35,203 nucleotides of DNA, from the IMG/VR virus record IMGVR_UViG_3300047352_000113, positions 1 through 35,203 of that record; one strand, given 5' to 3'. The translations under genes were made by a program, and so were the position numbers. This DNA is from a virus. A model generated the notes under the pieces. That model worked only from the letters and a program-made list of their open reading frames with translations. It had not been told where the DNA came from and did no database searches. Each line of letters opens with the position of its first letter. Position 1 is the first letter of the stretch. Below, one piece after another: positions 28,638-35,203 of this stretch.

Positions 28638-29470
28638 AGTTCCATACAGCCTGTTTCATACATAAAGCAATCATAACTCTGAGCAGTAGGACCAGTTAAA
28701 TAGTACTCTGACTCACTGCCTACAGCTAGTACTTCAGCTTCAGTCACATATAAATCTAAACCAAAGTTCTGACCGTTGAGATAGACTGCTGTAAGGTTTC
28801 TAGTAGTGTTATAACCCATAGTAACCCATTGAGCATTAGCATCATAAAAGATGTTAGTCTGCTCGGCTGTAGTATTAGCGTTCTCTACGCCTTGCTCTAG
28901 GAACTCTACAGCTTCTTTGTTCCCTGCTACCGCTAGGAATGCACTAGCGTTGTTAGCGTGTGTCTCAATGTCATCCATACTGGTGTTGTACGTTTCTACT
29001 TCTTCCTGAGTAATTGTCAACACTTCTATGTTGTTTTCTACAAAGGTCTGTACATCGGCTTCTTCTTGAGGACTAGAGGCTTGCTCACTCATGTCTGCTA
29101 CTTCTTGTACTGCAATCATGTCAACTACTACTTCAGTGAATACACCAATGGCTTCATCCATCATGTCTAACTCAGTGTATGCTTTTTCTTCCAGTACAGT
29201 CTGTACGTCACCAAAGGCTTGATAGTTAGACATACCCGACAATGCGTTATTGTACGCTTGTAGTTGTTCTGCACTAATGTGTGCTGTGCTTGACACAGTA
29301 CCATCAGACAAGCCTGAGCCTGTATAAGCGTATCCTTGTGCCGCCCCTACAAGTTTAATACCTCTGTCTATTTGGTCAACAATAGCATTGGAGGTGTCGA
29401 TTAGGTTGTCTAACTCACTGCTGTGTGCTACGGAACTTAGCACTAACAGAGATAATATCATCTTCTTCAT
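28634..29470 (-). CDS. Secreted acidic protein with signal peptide
   Basis: This protein of about 278 aa begins MKKMILSLLVLSSVAHSSEL, a Sec signal peptide with likely cleavage near residue 18. The start is ATG 29470, not the upstream in-frame ATG at 29488, because only this choice places the signal at the N-terminus and AGAGGACACAG lies before it. The mature part is acidic, helical and Thr/Glu-rich, ending with two Cys (YDCFMYETGCMEL) that could form a disulphide. It overlaps the preceding secreted gene by 56 bases. The function is unknown; a periplasmic phage protein within the lysis block is unusual. Confidence 0.75.
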   Translation of the reverse strand: MKKMILSLLVLSSVAHSSELDNLIDTSNAIVDQIDRGIKLVGAAQGYAYTGSGLSDGTVSSTAHISAEQLQAYNNALSGMSNYQAFGDVQTVLEEKAYTELDMMDEAIGVFTEVVVDMIAVQEVADMSEQASSPQEEADVQTFVENNIEVLTITQEEVETYNTSMDDIETHANNASAFLAVAGNKEAVEFLEQGVENANTTAEQTNIFYDANAQWVTMGYNTTRNLTAVYLNGQNFGLDLYVTEAEVLAVGSESEYYLTGPTAQSYDCFMYETGCMEL

Positions 29471-30035
29471 CTGTGTCCTCTCCTCCAATGTTTAGTATAG
29501 TGTTGTACCATTCGGTATTGTTTTCATAGTCAGGTATGTATATTTCTGGCTGTCTCTTCATTATTAATACTGCACGTTTACCAACAACTAACTTACCGTT
29601 GCTCAGTATGGGGCAAGGTGTCCCTGACAAGAACATACTTTTCCATACTTCTACTGCTTCACACATACGGGCTACTGCGGCTACCTTCATTCCTAAGTCT
29701 GACAATAACTTAGCATCTCGTCTACGGTCACAGTTAGGGTCTACTTCATAACTACCGCTTGACAATCCTATTCCTACTGTCTGTAAAGAACCGCCCGAAC
29801 CTTTGAGGCAAGTGTCCATACCGTTGGACATATAGCTAGGACTAATGGCAGAGCCTACTGGTATCTCGCTACTGCTTCCTGCTCCGTTGTATGTGTTACT
29901 TGTTGATGTATCCGTTGTGTTGTTATTACTGTTTGTTGTGCTGTTGTCCCCATGAAACGTATTCAGAGAACCTTCCTGTGCATTATCAGCCAGTGTAAAC
30001 CAACTGAACAACATTAACAAACAAAATAGTCTCAT
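29415..30035 (-). CDS. Secreted protein with signal peptide, Asn/Thr/Ser-rich N-terminus
   Basis: This 206-aa protein starts MRLFCLLMLFSWFTLADNAQ, a signal peptide cut near residue 16. A low-complexity Asn/Thr/Ser stretch follows (about 30-58), then SYMSNGMDTCLKGSGGSLQT, RRRDAKLLSDLGMKVAAVAR and GKLVVGKRAVLIMKR. Proteins with this NTYNGAGSSS...RRRDAK..SDLGMKVAAVARMC layout recur, as I recall, in marine phages without assigned function. At least four Cys suggest periplasmic disulphides. It is coupled to the holin gene upstream by TAATG. Confidence 0.75.
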   Translation of the reverse strand: MRLFCLLMLFSWFTLADNAQEGSLNTFHGDNSTTNSNNNTTDTSTSNTYNGAGSSSEIPVGSAISPSYMSNGMDTCLKGSGGSLQTVGIGLSSGSYEVDPNCDRRRDAKLLSDLGMKVAAVARMCEAVEVWKSMFLSGTPCPILSNGKLVVGKRAVLIMKRQPEIYIPDYENNTEWYNTILNIGGEDTDEEDDIISVSAKFRSTQQ

Positions 30036-30193
30036 TACTTACGTAAGTTCTGTACTGTAGGTGATTCCCAGATACGTAAACCTAGCCAGATAATAGTAAA
30101 CAGACTGGCAATAGGAGGCAACCAAGCCGCTAAAGACATAATTCCTGTTGATGCCGCGAGTACGTCTACAGCTTCTTTTGCTTCGTTAGTCAT
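30035..30193 (-). CDS. Class II holin
   Basis: This 52-aa protein reads MTNEAKEAVDVLAASTGIMS, then LAAWLPPIASLFTIIWLGLR and IWESPTVQNLRK. Two hydrophobic segments joined by LPP, an acidic start and a basic tail match the T7 gp17.5-type holins of marine phages. The second Met (30193) is preferred over the Met two codons earlier because AAGG then lies eight bases upstream. It is the classic small holin expected to release the M15 endolysin. Its stop overlaps the next start (TAATG). Confidence 0.8.
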   Translation of the reverse strand: MTNEAKEAVDVLAASTGIMSLAAWLPPIASLFTIIWLGLRIWESPTVQNLRK

Positions 30194-30203
30194 GGTCATG
30201 TCC

Positions 30204-30950
30204 TTATGCGTTTTCTAGGGTTGTAATACGGGCTTCAAGTTCTTGTATAGTTTTAACCAATAGCGGCACTAGTTTAGATTGGTCAATACCTTGATACTCA
30301 GGATTGCCGTCAGCATCTACAGCATCTTTTGCACCCGCTACTGCTTCAGGTACTTGTTCAGCTAACTCGTGTGCTATAAAACCATCCGTTCTTTCGCTTG
30401 AACCTATCCATTGGAAATTACAAGGTTTAAGAGCAAGTGTCCTAGCAGTTGCGTTAGGTACAGCCTGTATGTCTTCTTTAAGCCTGTAGTCAGAACTTGT
30501 GTTATATTGCGTAGCATAAAGGCTAGACTTTATTGTTCCTACAGTGCTATTAGCATTATTAGTAAAAAATATAACATTTGCAAAAGAAGAATTAGTGCTG
30601 ACATTTTTAAAAGTTGCCATTGGAGTGTACGTATTAGCTTGTACAAATGTACTACTGTCTTGTAAAAGTACTCTATCAGCAGTTAAAGAACTTGTTAATG
30701 TTCCGCTCCCTGTAATATTAATATTGCCTGTACCAGTAATATTATTAGAATTTAAATCTAAATCACCACCTAATTGTGGAGTAGTGTCTTCTACAATGTC
30801 CGTTAAACCTATCTTAACAGGGTCATTGCCTCCGTCCCCTACATATAACTTTTTGTCAGCAATGTTTACAGCAAGTTCACCTTGAGAAAGACTATCGTTA
30901 GCAGGTACGCTACTAGCCGTTACGCTGTTTTTAATTTTAATTGTAGCCAT
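30204..30950 (-). CDS. Tail fibre protein with S74 intramolecular chaperone
   Basis: This 248-aa protein has an N-terminal fibre module (SLSQGELAVNIADKKLYVGD, about 20-39; TPQLGGDLDLNSNNITG), a beta-rich shaft, and a C-terminal peptidase S74 domain (about 150-248) with the Ser-Lys dyad in SDYRLK (S153, K158), FIAHELAEQVPEAV and the final coiled coil LVKTIQELEARITTLEN. S74 domains trimerise the fibre and then cleave themselves off. It is probably the distal, receptor-binding or tip fibre that works with the large fibre encoded upstream. Confidence 0.9.
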   Translation of the reverse strand: MATIKIKNSVTASSVPANDSLSQGELAVNIADKKLYVGDGGNDPVKIGLTDIVEDTTPQLGGDLDLNSNNITGTGNINITGSGTLTSSLTADRVLLQDSSTFVQANTYTPMATFKNVSTNSSFANVIFFTNNANSTVGTIKSSLYATQYNTSSDYRLKEDIQAVPNATARTLALKPCNFQWIGSSERTDGFIAHELAEQVPEAVAGAKDAVDADGNPEYQGIDQSKLVPLLVKTIQELEARITTLENA

Positions 30951-30966
30951 AGTGTTTACCTATTGT

Positions 30967-31254
30967 TTACCAAGGTGTGCCAACAACCACAGACGGAGTA
31001 GCTTGTTCCGCTAGGTCAGCGTCTAGTGATGCTTCGAGTGCTGTTGTATCTAAAGACGCTTGTACCCATGCAATCACAGCGTCTTCAGTTAGGCTGTCGT
31101 AAGCTACATAACCATCTGCATCTGCATCAGGAGTAAAGCCTACAGTACCGTATGAAGTAGCTACGTTCTCACCAGAGGCTTTGTTTACTTGCCAATGTGC
31201 TACGATAACGCCACCGTCTGTATTGCTTTCTAAAGTTGATATTGAAAAGTTCAT
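30967..31254 (-). CDS. DUF7936-like small tail protein
   Basis: This 95-aa protein has the pattern VIVAHWQVNKASGENVATSY followed by GTVGFTPDADADGYVAYDSL and VIAWVQASLD, matching a family of small phage proteins that I recall as DUF7936, generally encoded next to tail fibre genes. It appears beta-rich in the first half and helical in the second (TEDAVIAWVQASLDTTALEA). It may be a fibre assembly chaperone or minor tail part; no direct evidence. Confidence 0.75.
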   Translation of the reverse strand: MNFSISTLESNTDGGVIVAHWQVNKASGENVATSYGTVGFTPDADADGYVAYDSLTEDAVIAWVQASLDTTALEASLDADLAEQATPSVVVGTPW

Positions 31255-31273
31255 TTAGTTATTCTCCAGTTAT

Positions 31274-34200
31274 TTACCATGTTGCTAATGCAACTCGTTT
31301 CCAAGTGTTAGTGGCTGTACACACGTACATATAGTTAGCATCCCAAGCTATTTGACCTTGAGTGCCTGTTGCTGTTGCAGATGAAGGTGTTTGTGATTGA
31401 CGTATTCTTATTGAGTCACCGTTAATGTCAAGTTTTTCAGTAGGTTCAGCAGTACCTATACCTACGTTGCCATCAGAATCAATACGCATAGCCTCTACAT
31501 CTAATGTTGATGCGTCTGTAGTAGAAAACGTAAGTTCTGTTCTTGAGCCAAACGAGTTTGTAGATAAACTGCGTATAGCTGACCGTACCCCTGCACCTGC
31601 ACCAGAACTGTCTGCGCTATGAAACTCAAGACTAGACATAACTTCGTTAGCAGTAAAAATTCCGTTTTTAGATGATGAAAGCCTTACAGTTGGGTTAGTG
31701 CTTGATTCTAAATCCAATAGTTTATCAGGACTACTAGTACCTATGCCTACGTTGCCTGATGAGTCAATACGCATACGTTCTGTGCTATTAGTGCTAAAAC
31801 CTAAAGGCTTAACTCCTGTTGAAAATACTCCGTTTGTAGTATTGCCAGAAGTTAAAGACAAAGTTCCTGCTGTAGACGCATCACTACGGTCTACTCGAAC
31901 GGAGGCGGTGCTACCAGAGTTTTGTACATGAAGTACTTTACCGCCCACAGCCCCTGCCGAAGGACTAGTAGTACCTATACCTACGTTTCCATCTTTATCT
32001 ATGCGTACTTTTTCATTATTATTAGTGTAGAAGGTAATATTAGAAGTATCATTATCGTTGTTTTTATCTACACCTAGTCTTAACTCAGAAGAGTTAGTGT
32101 AGACTTCCGCAGGGGCTGAATCACCTAAACGAATGTTACCTGCTGTGTGTAAGGATTCTTGAGGGTCGCTGTTACCTATGCCTACTTTACCTGCCGACTC
32201 ACAAAGAGTAACATTACCATTATGCTTTAGTTTAAGTTCAGCACTGCTACTACCTACATAGGTTAGTAGAAAATCAGCATCAGCATTGTCGTTTGCAAAA
32301 TACCCTTTTACTATTTCATTTGTACTTCTTACTGCAAAACCAGAATTAGCACCACCTGAACCTTTAATATCTAAAGTATTTAAAGGAGTAGTAGTACCTA
32401 TACCTAACCTTTCTTCACTGGCATCCCAGAATAACTTTGGCGTTGTACCAGTATCCTCAAAGAAACTAATGTCACCATTATTAGCAATCTTTATTCTGTC
32501 TCTAGGTGCATCAATAGCTGAATGCCCTGTCTGTAGGTACATATTTACGCTGTTGGAGAAACTAGAGTTAGACTCAACTACAATACGACCTGCTTTATTT
32601 GCATTAGCTGTGCTATGTTGTAAAGATAAGATTGAACGGAAACCCTGATTGTTTGCTTCAGTATTAGCAACAAACTGTCCAACAACAACTTCATTTGAAC
32701 TGCCTACATTAGAACTATCGTGATGGAACATTAGTTCAGAGTCAGCATTTGTTTGTATTAGGTTTCGACTATTAGTAGTAACATGACTAATCTGTAGGTC
32801 ATCACTAGCACCAAACTTAGCCTTAGAGTTATCACCAAAACTAATGTCATGGCTGTTAGTCACTAAGTCCTGAGCAAGGCTATAAGGAGCAGTTACGTTG
32901 TTGTAGTTAGTAGAGTATACCCATGAAGAACCATTGTATACATACAGACCTACAGTGTTACTACCTGCACCTGTGTCATAGTATAATGCACCTGTCTGTA
33001 AAGCATTACCCTGTACGTCAACAGTAGGGGGAGCATCTGCCGCACCTAAGTAAGTTGTGTAAAAATCATTCCAAGTGCTTGCGGCATTAGAAGAGTTGGT
33101 AGCTGAAGTAGCGGCTGAAGCGGCGCTAACTGATGCCTCAGATGCTTTAGTTACTGCTGTAGTAGCAGAACCACTGGCGGCTGAAGCACTAGAGGCGGCT
33201 TCTCCTGCCTTTGTAGTGGCTGTTGTAGCTGATGCACTAGCTTCGCTAGCTTTTGTAGTAGCTGTGCTTGCAGATGTACCTGCGGTTGTAGCTGAACCTG
33301 CGGCTTGACTAGCTTTAGTTGTAGCCGTGGTTGCACTGTTACTTGCCGCTGTAGCACTATTAGATGCTTCAGTAGCTTTAGTAGTTGCTGTAGTAGCTGA
33401 GTTACTAGCTGAAGTAGCACTAGCGGATGCGTTAGATGCACTACTAGCCGCGTTAGTGGCGTTAGTGTCAGCATTCTGTACGTCTGTAATGTTGTCTGCA
33501 ACGGTAGTTACTTTAGCCGCAATACCTGCAACAGTATCTACGTCTGAATTAATACCTGCTACAGTTGTAACGTCACCAATGTTACCTGCTACAGCACCAA
33601 TGTCACTAGCGTCTGCGATAACAGTGTCCATCTTAGACTCAAGACCTGCTACGGTAGTTACGTTACTGGAAATACCCGCTACTGTGTTTACATTAGCTAT
33701 GTTTGAAGATACTGTGCCAATGTCAGTACCGTCTGCCGCAACTGTGTTGATGTTAGATGCGTTACTATGTACTGCGTTGACGTTTGCAATGTTGTTGCCC
33801 ACGTTGTTTACGTTAGCAATGTTTGTAGAGACTGTACCAATGTCCGAAGCATCTGCGGCTACGGTGGTTACGTCTGAAGATATACCCGCTACAGTGGTTA
33901 CGTCTGTGTTGACTCCTGCAACGGTATTTACGTTAGCGATGTTATTATAAACACCGACAACTTGTGTATTTGAACCTGCAACGGTTTGTACCGCTGAACT
34001 GTTCGCTGTGTTAGAATGACCTAAAGCGGCATCTCTTGCGGCTTCTGCGGCAGTCTGTGCTGTTTCTGCTCCAGTCTTTGCTGTGGTAGCCTCTGTAGCT
34101 TTTGTACTGGCTGTAGTTGCTGAAGTATTGGCTTCTGATGCTTTAGTAGTCGCGGTAGTAGCTGATGTACTTGCTTCTGATGCTTTAGTAGTTGCTGTGG

Positions 34201-34321
34201 TAGCTGATGTGCTTGCTTCTCCCGCTTTAGTAGTAGCAATAGTTGCTTGGGCGGTTACGGCATCAACAATAGTGCTGTCCGATGAACTTCCTGCGCCACC
34301 TGTTCCTCTGAATATAGCCAT
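31274..34321 (-). CDS. Long tail fibre protein
   Basis: This 1015-aa protein is built of repeats. Residues about 20-100 and 290-405 are 14-aa Thr/Ala/Ser/Lys coiled-coil repeats (SATTATTKASEAST). Residues about 105-285 are beta repeats with NIANVNTVAG and TTVAADASDIGTV. The C-terminal half has five or more GNVGIGTTSP-type repeats (GNVGIGTSSP, GNVGIGTAEP) separated by LxLxSS strands. It ends TNTWKRVALATW. Such repeats form trimeric fibre shafts in marine phages. AGGAAAC precedes the ATG, just after the capsid terminator. It likely binds the host receptor via the C-terminal beta region. Confidence 0.93.
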   Translation of the reverse strand: MAIFRGTGGAGSSSDSTIVDAVTAQATIATTKAGEASTSATTATTKASEASTSATTATTKASEANTSATTASTKATEATTAKTGAETAQTAAEAARDAALGHSNTANSSAVQTVAGSNTQVVGVYNNIANVNTVAGVNTDVTTVAGISSDVTTVAADASDIGTVSTNIANVNNVGNNIANVNAVHSNASNINTVAADGTDIGTVSSNIANVNTVAGISSNVTTVAGLESKMDTVIADASDIGAVAGNIGDVTTVAGINSDVDTVAGIAAKVTTVADNITDVQNADTNATNAASSASNASASATSASNSATTATTKATEASNSATAASNSATTATTKASQAAGSATTAGTSASTATTKASEASASATTATTKAGEAASSASAASGSATTAVTKASEASVSAASAATSATNSSNAASTWNDFYTTYLGAADAPPTVDVQGNALQTGALYYDTGAGSNTVGLYVYNGSSWVYSTNYNNVTAPYSLAQDLVTNSHDISFGDNSKAKFGASDDLQISHVTTNSRNLIQTNADSELMFHHDSSNVGSSNEVVVGQFVANTEANNQGFRSILSLQHSTANANKAGRIVVESNSSFSNSVNMYLQTGHSAIDAPRDRIKIANNGDISFFEDTGTTPKLFWDASEERLGIGTTTPLNTLDIKGSGGANSGFAVRSTNEIVKGYFANDNADADFLLTYVGSSSAELKLKHNGNVTLCESAGKVGIGNSDPQESLHTAGNIRLGDSAPAEVYTNSSELRLGVDKNNDNDTSNITFYTNNNEKVRIDKDGNVGIGTTSPSAGAVGGKVLHVQNSGSTASVRVDRSDASTAGTLSLTSGNTTNGVFSTGVKPLGFSTNSTERMRIDSSGNVGIGTSSPDKLLDLESSTNPTVRLSSSKNGIFTANEVMSSLEFHSADSSGAGAGVRSAIRSLSTNSFGSRTELTFSTTDASTLDVEAMRIDSDGNVGIGTAEPTEKLDINGDSIRIRQSQTPSSATATGTQGQIAWDANYMYVCTATNTWKRVALATW
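33070..34250 (-). repeat. Degenerate 42-bp and 33-bp coding repeats in the tail fibre gene
   Basis: The two 14-aa repeat arrays of the fibre (about 34085-34250 and 33075-33420) appear at DNA level as imperfect 42-bp units containing GATGCTTTAGTAGTTGC-like cores. Between them (about 33480-33990) the NIANVNTVAG array gives imperfect units of roughly 33 bp. Units differ mainly at third codon positions, so selection is on the protein, but the identity left is enough for recombination to change fibre length. Confidence 0.8.
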
Positions 34322-34341
34322 GATGTTTCCTATTGTTGTTT

Positions 34342-34386
34342 AAAAAAAAAAAAGAAAAGGGAAAGGGACTCCCGAATGGAAGCCCC
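34342..34386 (-). terminator. Rho-independent terminator after the capsid gene
   Basis: Read on the minus strand, GGGGCTTCC (34386-34378) pairs with GGGAGTCCC (34373-34365) with two G-U pairs around a 4-base loop, followed by T-rich sequence including twelve consecutive T (34353-34342). It lies 14 bases after the capsid stop and 21 bases before the fibre start, so it limits late transcript read-through into tail genes. Confidence 0.85.
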
Positions 34387-34399
34387 TTAGGTACTACTA

Positions 34400-35203
34400 T
34401 TATGCACCAACCATTAGGTTGAAAGCGGCATCTGGACGAAGAACCGCAGTGCCGTATAGAGTATCAGCAGTGTAAAGAGAACCTAAGAACTCTTGCTTGT
34501 ACTGAGTCTGTGAACGAACACCTTGTTGCTCGGCAAGAACCATAGCATCTTTGTGGAACAACATAGCTTGCTTAAGGTCTACAGCACTTGCAGAGTTGTC
34601 ACCCGCGGCTTCAATAACAGGACAGTTAGAAGAAACAAAGATGTCAATACCGTACAAGTTACCGATTTGACCATTGTTTACAACACGACCATCTACGAAG
34701 TCACTTGAAGAATAACGGTCAATGCCCATGATTGCATTACGAACTGATGGTGGTACTACAAGACAACGATTGTCCATAGGTACGTCAGCATCATCCATTT
34801 TTTGAATCAAGTCACGGAAACCTGCATCAGTAAATACGTCAGCAACACCGTTAGCAGTATCATCAGTATACTGAGTCAAGCCGTTAGTTCCGTCAATGAA
34901 GTAAGAACCTGTACCTTCATAAGCGGCATTGTTGTTACCAAAAGACTTACCTAGAGCAAACAAGTCAGTGTCCACTTGTTTAGCTAGAGCGTAACCTGCG
35001 TCACCAGTGTAGAACTGACGAAGAGATGCAAGTGCTTGTGCTTCAGTAATGTCTTCGATTAAACGTGAGTACTCGAAGTGCTTGTCAACTGTTACTTGTA
35101 CTTCAGACTCAGTAGCATTCTGAATAGTTACAGCAGTGTTTTCGGCTTTAGCGTTAGCTGTGCCACGAACAGGCTTAGGAATGTGAATAGTGTCACCTTT
35201 CTT
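34400..35203 (-). CDS. Major capsid protein, C-terminal part (gene begins at 280)
   Basis: This is the remainder of the coat gene; its 5' end lies at position 280 across the contig join (the last 127 bases repeat 1-127). It includes LFALGKSFGNNNAAYEGTGS, then FTDAGFRDLIQKMDDADVPM, NRCLVVPPSVRNAIMGIDRY and the C-terminus TLYGTAVLRPDAAFNLMVGA, stopping at 34400. These are the features of T7-like/marine podovirus coat proteins. A strong terminator follows. The joined gene has exactly 319 codons including stop, confirming that the two window ends belong together. Confidence 0.93.
   Translation of the reverse strand, partial: KKGDTIHIPKPVRGTANAKAENTAVTIQNATESEVQVTVDKHFEYSRLIEDITEAQALASLRQFYTGDAGYALAKQVDTDLFALGKSFGNNNAAYEGTGSYFIDGTNGLTQYTDDTANGVADVFTDAGFRDLIQKMDDADVPMDNRCLVVPPSVRNAIMGIDRYSSSDFVDGRVVNNGQIGNLYGIDIFVSSNCPVIEAAGDNSASAVDLKQAMLFHKDAMVLAEQQGVRSQTQYKQEFLGSLYTADTLYGTAVLRPDAAFNLMVGA
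35077..35203. repeat. Right copy of 127-bp terminal direct repeat
   Basis: Identical to bases 1-127; see the left copy. Only one copy should be counted when the genome is closed. Confidence 0.95.

Noticed and set aside
33327-33950. Long Ala/Val-rich ORFs on the plus strand opposite the tail fibre
   Set aside because: They are antisense shadows of the Thr/Ala/Ser repeats; composition follows from the fibre codons and no start signals are present.
33070-34250. CRISPR array
   Set aside because: Repeats are in-frame coding units of the fibre without unique spacers.

Overview
The window is a complete small podovirus-type phage genome carried on a contig that closes on itself. The first 127 bases (1-127) recur exactly as the last 127 (35077-35203), and the major capsid gene reads in frame across that join, giving a unit genome of 35,076 bp. 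No integrase, repressor or attachment site was recognised, so the phage looks strictly lytic. It encodes no RNA polymerase that I can recognise, yet it carries near-consensus bacterial sigma70 promoters (TTGACA/TATAAT) and a cluster of DnaA boxes, so it probably relies on host RNA polymerase and perhaps host DnaA. The gene set (T7-like replication genes, adenosylcobalamin-dependent ribonucleotide reductase, FmdB-like zinc ribbon, small Lys-rich proteins, marine-type tail and lysis genes) points to a marine, proteobacteria-infecting podovirus of the general kind represented by cobaviruses/Roseophage SIO1 or small-genome marine podoviruses. Exact placement and host cannot be decided from sequence alone.

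Layout. A 720-base non-coding hub (about 6686-7405) separates two divergent arms. The hub holds a perfect-consensus leftward promoter, a cluster of CTTAAG motifs, three copies of an inverted repeat GTGACY-N14-GGTCAY, an array of 11-bp DnaA-box iterons, and two rightward promoters. It is the likely replication origin and transcriptional switch.

The rightward arm (7406-18808) starts with early genes: a small protein, a cysteine-rich GP88-like protein and about twelve tiny ORFs, three with membrane segments. After its own promoter (10613-10641) it continues into a replication operon: ssDNA-binding protein, primase-helicase, family A DNA polymerase, an HTH protein, three nucleases including a T7 endonuclease I homologue, small conserved genes, and class II ribonucleotide reductase. 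It ends at a bidirectional terminator (18817-18839).

The leftward arm is one virion/lysis transcription unit wrapping through the contig ends: putative TerS, M15 endolysin, TerL, portal, five small genes (four very basic), a second promoter (1725-1753), two small proteins, scaffold, capsid and terminator. It then resumes at 34321 with a long tail fibre, DUF7936-like protein, S74-chaperone fibre, class II holin, two signal-peptide proteins, a membrane/coiled-coil protein, 3TM holin, a 698-aa structural protein, tail adaptor, nozzle and three large internal-virion/ejection proteins, ending at the same central terminator.

Many adjacent genes are joined by a TAATG or ATGA stop-start overlap, suggesting strong translational coupling. 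Several genes under 60 codons, including one nested across the portal 3' end and a class II holin, were found by reading the sequence directly and are listed.
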